DNA of 20,764 bases from NCBI GenBank assembly GCA_036394075.1, contig DASWFT010000495.1:1-20764 (forward strand), written 5' to 3'. The position numbers and the translations under genes are program-made. The stretch is from JAWWPY01 sp036394075. GTDB lineage: Bacteria; Actinomycetota; Actinomycetes; Streptosporangiales; Streptosporangiaceae. Below are positions 1 through 6,462 of this stretch, in pieces (positions within the stretch are counted from its first letter, which is position 1; the number at the start of each line of letters is the position of its first letter). The notes under the pieces are model-generated. The model saw nothing but the letters and a program-made list of their open reading frames with translations, made no database searches and had not been told where the DNA came from.

Positions 1-158
1 CTGGCCCGGGCTTGCGTCATGCGGCCAACCGCCCGTTTGAACGTATCGGGGCCGACCAGCGTTTATCTGGTGTACACCCCGGTGCCAGCAAGCGTTTTGG
101 CGAAAGCGGCGGTACCGGCCTTCAGTCCGGACGCCTTCCCCGTTAGGGTTGAGACGCG
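1..158 (+). promoter_or_regulatory. Upstream region of the lytic transglycosylase, possible promoter and palindrome
   Basis: No gene is recognised in this leader. It holds a -35-like TTGAAC at 37-42, followed about 19-20 bp later by an A/T-richer stretch (TTTATC, 62-67), the best promoter-like pair here. Just downstream, at 69-78, is a perfect 10-bp palindrome (GGTGTACACC) that could be an operator. There is no strong Shine-Dalgarno before the ATG at 159. The promoter and operator are inferences from position and composition only. Confidence 0.25.
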
Positions 159-1292
159 ATGAGACGCCTGTTTCGGCGCAGAGCGCCGCTAGCTGGTGCC
201 GCCGGCAAGCCCTGTGTACGGGTGCTAGCGGCCGCGGCAGCAGTGGTAACGCTGGTGGCCGGGGCCGCTGCCATGATGTACCCGCCCCCGCCCACGTGGC
301 GCACCCTCAGCAAGCCCGCCAGCAACGCTGCCAGCAGCGCCACGGCGTACCGGCAGATCGTCCTGCCGGACCTGCTGCTGGTCGCGCCACACGGGCTCAG
401 CGCCGCGCAGATCACCCGTCTCGGCAAGCTTCCCGGGGTCCGGAACGTGATCACCGCGGACGGTGCGGCGATCAAGGTCGGGGACCGCCAGGCCAACGTG
501 CTCGGCGTGGACCCGCAGCAGTTCCGGTCCTGGACCCCGCTGGCTACGGCATCGGACCAGAGCCTGTGGACCGCGCTGGCCGAAGGCCGCTTTGTGGCGT
601 CGCAGGACGCGGCGCACCGGCTGGGCCTGCGCAGCGGCGTCCGGTACGGGCTGACCGGGGCCGCCCGCCAGGACCTGGTATTCGGCGGCTCGGCACCCCT
701 CGGCGTGTCCGGTATCGACGTGCTGGTCAGCAACCGCGCGTCCGGTGCGCTCGGCTTGGTCCGCAGCGTGGTCGCGCTGATCAGCGCGCCCGGTACCGGG
801 CTGGCGGCGCTCACCCGTGCGGTACGCGGCGCGGCCGGGTCCGGGGACACCGTGGTCAGCCTGCGCAGCGAGCAGTTGCTGCCTGTGCAGCGGACCGTGC
901 CCGGCGGCAAGCCCGCCAGCTACCTGCAACTGTTCCAGCAGTCGGCCGCCTTGTACTGCCCGGGGCTGTCCTGGACGGTGCTCGCCGCCATCGGCCAGAT
1001 CGAGAGCGGCGACGGGAGCAACATGGGCCCGTCCAGCGCTGGCGCGCTCGGGCCCATGCAGTTCCTGCCGTCCACCTGGGCGACGTGGGGCATCACGGCC
1101 TTCGGGGAGCCGGACCCGCCGAACATTATGGACCCCTACGACGCTGTCCCCTCGGCGGCCCGGTACCTGTGCGCGGCCGGCGCGGCCACTCCGGCTGGCC
1201 TGGTCGGCGCCATCTACGCCTACAACCATGCCACCTGGTACGTGACCGAGGTGCTCGCCCTGGCCCGGCAGTACGCGCAGACTTACGGCTGA
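159..1292 (+). CDS. Membrane-anchored lytic transglycosylase (SLT fold) with an extra N-terminal extracellular domain
   Basis: A 377-residue protein predicted to cleave the glycan backbone of peptidoglycan outside the membrane. Residues 1-20 are Arg-rich, followed by a hydrophobic segment at about 21-41, which is either an uncleaved anchor or a signal peptide. The C-terminal third (about 270-377) is an SLT-like domain. The motif IGQIESGDG carries the likely catalytic Glu282, followed by SSAGALGPMQFLPSTW and a late AYNHATWY segment, both typical of the lysozyme-like fold. The middle (about 65-250) includes LPGVRNVITADGAAIKVGD and VLGVDPQQFRSWTP. These loosely resemble the extracellular MacB/FtsX-type domain of ABC permeases; that resemblance is from memory and not proven. 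It is followed 52 bp later by ferrochelatase. The start is the first in-frame ATG and gives a sensible signal segment. The SLT assignment is firm; the substrate and the role of the middle domain are not. Confidence 0.85.
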   Translation: MRRLFRRRAPLAGAAGKPCVRVLAAAAAVVTLVAGAAAMMYPPPPTWRTLSKPASNAASSATAYRQIVLPDLLLVAPHGLSAAQITRLGKLPGVRNVITADGAAIKVGDRQANVLGVDPQQFRSWTPLATASDQSLWTALAEGRFVASQDAAHRLGLRSGVRYGLTGAARQDLVFGGSAPLGVSGIDVLVSNRASGALGLVRSVVALISAPGTGLAALTRAVRGAAGSGDTVVSLRSEQLLPVQRTVPGGKPASYLQLFQQSAALYCPGLSWTVLAAIGQIESGDGSNMGPSSAGALGPMQFLPSTWATWGITAFGEPDPPNIMDPYDAVPSAARYLCAAGAATPAGLVGAIYAYNHATWYVTEVLALARQYAQTYG

Positions 1293-1344
1293 CCGGGCGC
1301 CCGCCCGGCCCTGGGCTGCCCGGCGTCCCTGGTTGGATGGTGTC

Positions 1345-2382
1345 ATGCCGGACTACGACGCGTTCCTGCTCGTCTCCTTCGGTGGACCGGAAGGTCCCGA
1401 TGACGTCATGCCGTTCCTGGAGAACGTCACCCGGGGCCGCGCGATACCGCGCGAACGGCTCGCCGCGGTGGCCGAGCACTACTACGCGGCCGGCGGGGTC
1501 AGCCCGATCAACCAGCAGTGCCGGGACCTGCTCGCCGCGATCGGCAAGGACTTCGCGGCGGCCGGCCTCGACCTGCCCCTCTACTGGGGCAACAGGAACT
1601 GGGATCCTTATCTCACCGCGACCGTCAGGGACATGGCCGCTGCTGGGGTGCGCCGCGCGGTCGCGTTCGTGACCTCGGCCTACGGCTCCTACTCCAGCTG
1701 CAGGCAGTACCGGGGCGACATCGCCGCCGCGTGCGCCGAGGTCGGCCCGGCGGCCCCGCGGATCGACAAGCTCCGGCATTTCTTCAACCACCCGGGCTTC
1801 ATCGAGCCGTTTGCCGAGCACGCCAGGGCGGCGATTGAGTCACTGCCAGCAGACGTTAGGAAGGATGTTCCGCTGGTTTTCACGGCGCACAGCGTGCCCG
1901 AGGCGATGGCGGCATCCAGCGGGCCCCCGCCAGGCGGCCTGTACCAGGCGCAACTGGCCGAGGCGTCGCGCCTGATCGCGGACCGGGTTGGCGTCAAGCA
2001 CCCGTGGCGCCTGGTGTACCAGAGCCGCAGCGGGGCGCCGGCCCAGCCCTGGCTCGGCCCCGACGTCTGCGACCACCTTGCGGACCTGGCCCGCTCCGGG
2101 GCCGCCGCGGCCGTCCTGGTGCCGGTCGGCTTCGTCTCCGACCACATGGAGGTTGTCCACGACCTGGACGTCGAGGCGGCGCAGGCCGCCGACCGGCTCG
2201 GCCTGCGGCTGGCCCGGGCGGCCACCCCCGGCACCCACCCGCGGTTCGTGTCGATGATCACCGAACTGGTCCGGGAACAGGTCGATGGGCGGGTGCCCCC
2301 GGCGTCGCTGGGCACCCTCCGGCCACCACCCGACATTTGCCATAACGATTGCTGCCCAGCCGGACCGAGGAGCAGAGCGTGA
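1345..2382 (+). CDS. hemH: Ferrochelatase (probably coproporphyrin-type, as in other actinobacteria)
   Basis: A 345-residue cytoplasmic enzyme inserting Fe2+ into a porphyrin; actinobacteria normally use coproporphyrin III at this step (family knowledge). The N-terminus YDAFLLVSFGGPEGPDDVMP is diagnostic. FTAHSVPE contains the active-site His182, and GFVSDHMEVVHDLD carries the conserved Glu269. The C-terminus ends in a cysteine cluster (CHNDCCP) that, with an internal Cys, could ligate a [2Fe-2S] cluster, as known for actinobacterial members. ATG 1345 is preferred over the in-frame TTG at 1333: it is an ATG, gives the family's usual N-terminus, and has a GGATGG-like ribosome site upstream. 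The stop overlaps the GTG of the next gene (GTGA), which implies translational coupling. A short GC-rich dyad (1293-1308) lies between this gene and the transglycosylase. The length is normal for the family. Confidence 0.95.
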   Translation: MPDYDAFLLVSFGGPEGPDDVMPFLENVTRGRAIPRERLAAVAEHYYAAGGVSPINQQCRDLLAAIGKDFAAAGLDLPLYWGNRNWDPYLTATVRDMAAAGVRRAVAFVTSAYGSYSSCRQYRGDIAAACAEVGPAAPRIDKLRHFFNHPGFIEPFAEHARAAIESLPADVRKDVPLVFTAHSVPEAMAASSGPPPGGLYQAQLAEASRLIADRVGVKHPWRLVYQSRSGAPAQPWLGPDVCDHLADLARSGAAAAVLVPVGFVSDHMEVVHDLDVEAAQAADRLGLRLARAATPGTHPRFVSMITELVREQVDGRVPPASLGTLRPPPDICHNDCCPAGPRSRA

Positions 2383-2503
2383 GCGAGCCGGAGGGGCGCG
2401 GCGCTGCCTGGACTGAGGAGGGACGAGCGAGGGACGAGCGAGGAGCGACGAGGGAAGGCAGCGCCCTAAAGCGCCCTGGAGGCGAGCGGGGACAGCACAG
2501 CGA
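2379..2503 (+). repeat. Dispersed intercistronic repeat, copy 1 (read in frame into the IMPase gene)
   Basis: This is one of two copies of a ~110-125 bp sequence; the other is at 10378-10488 in inverted orientation. The best-matching block is 2393-2420, where 27 of 28 bases match 10447-10474. A second identical 17-base block is 2443-2459, matching 10422-10438. Copy 1 carries an extra internal tandem duplication of GGACGAGCGAG (2421-2431 and 2432-2442). Both copies begin exactly at an overlapping start codon ((A/G)TGAGCGAGC) and end in GCGAGCGGG-rich sequence. Here the reading frame stays open, so the repeat encodes the N-terminus of the downstream enzyme. Confidence 0.85.
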
Positions 2504-3329
2504 TCCGGATCCGGCCGGCCTGCTCGACCTGGCGTGCTCCGCGGCGCAGGAGGCAGCACGGCTGCTGGTGAGCCGCCGCCCGCCCGGCCCGCTGGGCCGC
2601 CCGCAGGTAGCGGAGACCAAGTCGAGCCCGACCGACGTGGTGACCGAGATGGACCGCTCCGCGGAAGCCCTGATCGCGCGGCTGCTGCTGGCTGAGCGGC
2701 CGGGAGACGCGATCCTGGGGGAGGAGGGCGGGGAGTCCGGCCACGGCCGGGTCCGCTGGATCGTCGACCCGCTGGATGGCACCGTCAACTACCTGTACGG
2801 CCTGCCGGACTGGGCGGTCAGCATCGCGGCCGAGGTGGACGGCACGGTGGTGGCCGGGGTGGTGGCCGTCCCGGCCCGGGGTGAGGTGTTCACCGCGGTC
2901 CTCGGCGAGGGCGCCTGGTCGCGGTCCGCCGGGCAGCCGCCGGTCGCGGCGCGCTGCAACGCACCGGTGCCGCTGCACCAGGCGCTGGTGGCGACCGGGT
3001 TCGGGTACACGGCGGCACGCCGCGCGGTGCAGGGGGAGGTCGTCGCGGCTGTGCTGCCCCGGGTGCGCGACATCCGCCGGGGCGGCTCGTGCGCCGTGGA
3101 CTTGTGCTCGCTCGCGATGGGCCGGGTGGACGCCTACTACGAGCGTGGCGTGAATTACTGGGACTTCGCGGCCGGCGGGCTGGTCGCCACCGAGGCGGGC
3201 GCGCGGCTCGGCGGCTTGAACGGCAAGCTGGCCAACCCGGAATTGACCATCGCGGCCGAGCCCGGGCTGTTCGGCGCGCTGCACGAACTGCTCGCGGGCC
3301 TCGATCCGGAGCGGGACGCGCCCTGCTGA
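2379..3329 (+). CDS. Inositol monophosphatase family protein with a repeat-derived N-terminal extension
   Basis: A 316-residue Mg2+-dependent phosphomonoesterase of the IMPase/SuhB/histidinol-phosphatase superfamily. Metal-site motifs are intact: GEE at 114-116, DPLDGT at 130-135 and WDFAAG at 261-266. The exact substrate (inositol-1-phosphate, histidinol phosphate or PAP-like) cannot be told from the motifs. GTG 2379 is chosen because a GAGGAG ribosome site (2367-2372) sits 6 nt upstream and the start overlaps the ferrochelatase stop; an upstream in-frame TTG at 2349 lacks this. The first 40 or so residues are a charged, low-complexity stretch (GRGAAWTEEGRARDERGA) encoded by a dispersed DNA repeat that also occurs at 10378-10488. 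The conserved fold begins only at about residue 46 (LLDLACSAAQEAARLL). It converges with the kinase-like gene, whose stop is 35 bp away. Confidence 0.9.
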   Translation: MSEPEGRGAAWTEEGRARDERGATREGSALKRPGGERGQHSDPDPAGLLDLACSAAQEAARLLVSRRPPGPLGRPQVAETKSSPTDVVTEMDRSAEALIARLLLAERPGDAILGEEGGESGHGRVRWIVDPLDGTVNYLYGLPDWAVSIAAEVDGTVVAGVVAVPARGEVFTAVLGEGAWSRSAGQPPVAARCNAPVPLHQALVATGFGYTAARRAVQGEVVAAVLPRVRDIRRGGSCAVDLCSLAMGRVDAYYERGVNYWDFAAGGLVATEAGARLGGLNGKLANPELTIAAEPGLFGALHELLAGLDPERDAPC

Positions 3330-3364
3330 GCGGCGCGCAGCCGTCGCGGGCCCGTTCCGGCTGG

Positions 3365-4696
3365 TCAGGCCCGCTTGGTCAGGACGCCGGTCGGGCTGGG
3401 GCCGTTGGACCGGCTGAAGCTGAACGTGAGGGTTCCGTTGGCCTGCTGGGTCAGGGTGACGACACCGCCTGTACAGCTCTGCTGCCCGGTGCTGATCGCC
3501 TCATCGAGGGTCAGCTGGCCGGCGGCGGCGGAGACGAGCTGCAGGTGGCCCGAGCATTTGAGCTCCGCGTAGGAGATGGTCCCGGCCGATGACCCCCCGG
3601 TGAGCGTGATCGTGACGGTCACCTGCACCACGGGATCGGTCTGGTGCACCTCCCCGGACCAGGCACCCGCCAGGGCCGCCGGGATTGTCGCGGTGACCGA
3701 CGGCGAGGGCGACGCTTCCTTGGCCGACGATGCTGTGCGATTGTCTGACGTGGACCGCAGCGCGTTGCTGCCGCTGCCCTGGTGGTGCATGAAGATGAAG
3801 GTGCTCGCGGTGGCTATCGCGGCGACACACGCCACGCAGGCGCTGACCCAGCCCACCCGGCGGGCCGTGGCCGAGGACCGGGTGATGGCCGGGAATTCCT
3901 CCGTGGCCCTCCCCGGGCTGGCGCGGGGGAAGCCACGGGCTGCCGCGCGGGCCTGCCTGGTGCCCTCCGCCAGCAGGCCGGCCGCGGGATCGCTGCGGCC
4001 GAGCAGGGTCGTCACGACACCACGGGCAGGCGGTCGGCTGGCCGGGTCGGGGGCCAGGCAGGCCGCCACCGTGTTGCGCAGCGGCTCCGGCAGGAAGTTC
4101 AGGTCTTGCGGGCCGATGGCCGGGCGGCCCGCCGCGGCGAACAGTATCGTCTGCGCCCATGCGAGCATGTCGGCGGACGGCGTGGCGGAACCATACGGCG
4201 GAGTGATGCTGAAATGAACGATCCGCGGGCCCTCGGCGCCGAGCACCACATGATCCGGGCCGAAGTCCCCGTGCACCAGCCCGGCCTGGTGAACCGCGGT
4301 GAGGCCGGTGGCCGTACCCACGGCCAGCGCGGTCAGATCGGCTTCCGCGAAGGAACCCTCGGCGCCGACGGCCTCGGTCAGCGACGGCCCTTCCACGAAC
4401 TCGCTGACCAGGTAAGGTTCATCCCCGTCGAACCCGGCATCAAGGACCCGTGCCGCGCAGAACGGCGCCACCCGGCGCGCCGCCCTGGCCTCGGCCGTGA
4501 ACCGGTCCCGCGCCGCGCCGCCCGCCGCCCAGTCCTTGCCCAGCAGGGCGACGGACGCCATGGAGCCGTCCGGGAGCCGGGCGACGTAGCTGTTCGTCGG
4601 GCCAAGATCAGCCGGATAGTCCGCGATGCGTCCGGAAAGCCGGTAACGGCCGACGCGCCGGGGATCGTCCGGCCCCAGTGGCGTGACGAAGGGCAT
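3365..4696 (-). CDS. Membrane-anchored Ser/Thr-kinase-like protein, probably a pseudokinase, with extracellular domain
   Basis: A 443-residue protein: kinase-like domain (about 15-235), basic/Pro linker, one membrane helix (about 281-303), Ser/Thr-rich stalk (about 310-340), then a roughly 100-residue beta-rich extracellular domain with Cys pairs (KCSGH, SCTGG). This is the topology of actinobacterial PknB-type receptors. Several catalytic residues look lost. The HRD loop is H142-G-D144 with the loop Lys replaced by Gly and the metal-binding Asn replaced by His149. The DFG triad is H161-F-S, so the Mg-binding Asp is missing. The glycine-rich loop is not evident, and VAIK reads VALL with a Lys two residues on. 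A scaffold or ligand-sensing role is likelier than phosphotransfer; that is inference. The start ATG 4696 has GGAG 8-10 nt upstream and matches the family N-terminus; a longer frame upstream to 4942 lacks these. It converges on the IMPase gene. Confidence 0.85.
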   Translation of the reverse strand: MPFVTPLGPDDPRRVGRYRLSGRIADYPADLGPTNSYVARLPDGSMASVALLGKDWAAGGAARDRFTAEARAARRVAPFCAARVLDAGFDGDEPYLVSEFVEGPSLTEAVGAEGSFAEADLTALAVGTATGLTAVHQAGLVHGDFGPDHVVLGAEGPRIVHFSITPPYGSATPSADMLAWAQTILFAAAGRPAIGPQDLNFLPEPLRNTVAACLAPDPASRPPARGVVTTLLGRSDPAAGLLAEGTRQARAAARGFPRASPGRATEEFPAITRSSATARRVGWVSACVACVAAIATASTFIFMHHQGSGSNALRSTSDNRTASSAKEASPSPSVTATIPAALAGAWSGEVHQTDPVVQVTVTITLTGGSSAGTISYAELKCSGHLQLVSAAAGQLTLDEAISTGQQSCTGGVVTLTQQANGTLTFSFSRSNGPSPTGVLTKRA

Positions 4697-4996
4697 GCGG
4701 TGTCTCCGCGGGGTCCTGCAGGGATGGCAAGAGTGCGTTTCGTACCATACGCACTCTTGCCTGGTTAGCGGCAGTGATCTGGGGAACTTACCGTCCGAGG
4801 CACGTTCTGGAGGGGCTGTCTTTGCGGGCTGCGCGGGATGCCTGACCCAGACACGAAGCCGCAGTGCCGTGCCCTGCGTGTGCCGGGCGGCGGGACGTGA
4901 CAGAATTCCCCGCCGGAATCGGGCACAACTGCGGCTCGCCAAGCGTTACACCCGCGCGACGAGGCGCACAACGAATGGAGGGGGTGGAGTACCCAC
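4697..4996. promoter_or_regulatory. Divergent 300-bp intergenic region between the kinase-like gene and the DUF4193 gene
   Basis: This region separates two divergent genes and should hold both promoters. No ORF here looks real. The clearest element is the perfect inverted repeat at 4726-4761, listed separately. Close to the DUF4193 start is a strong purine-rich ribosome site (GGAGGGGGTGGAG, about 4977-4989). I find no convincing -35/-10 pair for either gene. Confidence 0.4.
4726..4761. repeat. Perfect 13-bp inverted repeat with 10-bp spacer, upstream of the kinase-like gene
   Basis: The arms are 4726-4738 (GGCAAGAGTGCGT) and 4749-4761 (ACGCACTCTTGCC), with spacer 4739-4748. It lies 30-65 nt upstream of the kinase-like start codon (minus strand). 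Two readings fit: an operator for a dimeric repressor, or an RNA hairpin in the 5' leader of the kinase-like mRNA. No T-tract follows on either strand, which argues against a simple intrinsic terminator. Confidence 0.7.
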
Positions 4997-5296
4997 ATGG
5001 CAACCGACTATGACAGCCCGCGGAAGACTGACGAAGAACTCACCGAAGACAGCCTGCAGGAACTACAGGCGCGGCGGATGGACAAGTCTTCCAGCACGAT
5101 CGACATCGACCCAGATGACGTTGCAGAGTCGCTGGAGCTTCCTGGGGCGGATCTGTCGAACGAGGAGCTGTCGTTTCGAGTCATTCCGCGCCAGGCCGAT
5201 GAGTTCACGTGTTCCAGCTGTTTCCTCGTGCATCATCGGAGTCAGCTGGCGGAAGACCGCAACGGGCGGCCAATCTGCCGGGAGTGCGCGGCCTGA
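4997..5296 (+). CDS. DUF4193 zinc-ribbon-like small protein
   Basis: A 99-residue acidic protein recognised as the actinobacteria-specific DUF4193 family from its N-terminus (MATDYDSPRKTDEEL), the central LELPGADLSNEELSFRV and the C-terminal Cys motif FTCSSCFLVHHRSQL...PICREC. The two CxxC pairs, about 20 residues apart, are consistent with one zinc ribbon. The family's function is not known to me; a nucleic-acid- or RNA-polymerase-associated role is plausible by analogy with other small zinc ribbons but is not shown. The start ATG 4997 has a strong GGAGG-rich ribosome site about 8-15 nt upstream. The length is normal. It is followed by the phosphoesterase gene in the same direction. Confidence 0.93.
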   Translation: MATDYDSPRKTDEELTEDSLQELQARRMDKSSSTIDIDPDDVAESLELPGADLSNEELSFRVIPRQADEFTCSSCFLVHHRSQLAEDRNGRPICRECAA

Positions 5297-5343
5297 CGGT
5301 GTGGCAGGGCGGTGCGAGGCGGGCTCGGGGCAGCCCTCTCGCC

Positions 5344-6417
5344 ATGGTGGCAACGGTGTTTTCAGGGAAATCACCGCGACCCATGGCCAGCGGGACCGGC
5401 GGCCTGATCCCGCGTTTCACCGCCACCGTCCTGACCTGCAGCCATGCAGTACTGGGCGTGCTGGGCGTGCTGCGCACGAAACCATGGCCGTTAGTGAGGT
5501 CCGCCGCGGTCCTGGCCGCTGCCGCATTGGCCCTCCCGGCATGCGGATCAGCGGCCCCGGACACATCCCCGAACTCCGGATCGGGGCACGCGACCGGGCC
5601 GGCGTCAGCCGGGCAGAATGCCTCCGCGAGGACGCCTGCCGGCAACGCCGGGCAGGCAGCCACACTTCCGGCGATCGCCCACACGGTGGTCGTGGTCATG
5701 GAGAATCACTCCTACGGCGAAGCGATCGGCAATCCTCAGGCGCCGTACATCAACCAGCTTGCCGGGCAAGGCACTGTGTTCACGAACTCGCACGCGGTGG
5801 CCCATCCGAGTGAGCCGAACTACCTGGCCTTGTTCTCGGGCAGCACCCAGGGCGTCAGCAGCGACAGCTGCCCCGTCACGTTCGATACCACGAATCTGGC
5901 TTCCGAGCTGATCGCAGCGCACAAGACCTTCACGGGATACGCCGAGAGCCTTCCTGCGGCCGGCGGCTCGGTGTGCTCGAGCGGTGAGTATGCCCGCAAG
6001 CACGTGCCCTGGGTCGATTTCAGCAACGTGCCACCGTCGGCCACGCGGTCGTTGACCAGCTTCCCCACCGGGAATTACGGCCAGCTTCCTGATGTCTCGT
6101 TCGTCATCCCGAACTTGTGCAACGACATGCACGACTGCTCGGTGGCCACGGGGGACAGCTGGCTCAAGCGGACCATGGGCGGCTACGCCACCTGGGCCCA
6201 GCAGCACGCCAGCCTCCTGATTGTGACCTGGGACGAGGACGACGGGAGCGCCAGCAACCAGATCCCGACGATCTTCGTCGGCCAGCAGGTGCGGACGGGC
6301 AAGTCCGCCGTGGCGATCACCCACTACAGCGTGCTGCACACCATCGAGAGCCTGTACCGGCTGCCGCCCAACGCCAACGCCGCGACCGCAGCCGTAATCA
6401 CCTCCGTCTGGCGGTAG
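5344..6417 (+). CDS. Secreted phosphoesterase lipoprotein (phosphoesterase/acid phosphatase family)
   Basis: A protein of up to 357 residues in the alkaline-phosphatase-superfamily phosphoesterases (phospholipase C/acid phosphatase AcpA type). Family hallmarks are VVVMENHSYGEAIG near the start of the domain, HPSEPNYLALFSGST, and a late VTWDEDDG segment; these carry the metal and phosphate ligands. A hydrophobic stretch ending in ALALPAC (Cys67 from this start) looks like a lipobox, and a Ser/Ala/Gly-rich linker follows, so the enzyme is probably tethered outside the membrane. The start is uncertain. ATG 5344 and ATG 5383 leave an unusually long N-terminus, whereas GTG 5467 would give a standard 25-residue lipoprotein signal; none has a good ribosome site. 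The substrate (phosphomonoester or phospholipid) cannot be decided. Confidence 0.88.
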   Translation: MVATVFSGKSPRPMASGTGGLIPRFTATVLTCSHAVLGVLGVLRTKPWPLVRSAAVLAAAALALPACGSAAPDTSPNSGSGHATGPASAGQNASARTPAGNAGQAATLPAIAHTVVVVMENHSYGEAIGNPQAPYINQLAGQGTVFTNSHAVAHPSEPNYLALFSGSTQGVSSDSCPVTFDTTNLASELIAAHKTFTGYAESLPAAGGSVCSSGEYARKHVPWVDFSNVPPSATRSLTSFPTGNYGQLPDVSFVIPNLCNDMHDCSVATGDSWLKRTMGGYATWAQQHASLLIVTWDEDDGSASNQIPTIFVGQQVRTGKSAVAITHYSVLHTIESLYRLPPNANAATAAVITSVWR

Positions 6418-6462
6418 CCCCGCTCCACCCCTGCCGGGCCGGGGGAGCGCGATCATAGGTGC

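Noticed and set aside
1293..1308. GC-rich dyad after the transglycosylase stop as an intrinsic terminator
   Set aside because: Seven paired bases but only a 2-nt centre and no T-tract; such dyads are common by chance at this GC content.
149..1672. Long + strand open frame running through the transglycosylase and ferrochelatase genes
   Set aside because: Arg/Pro/Ala-rich translation typical of an off-frame read in GC-rich DNA; it overlaps two genes with firm family motifs.
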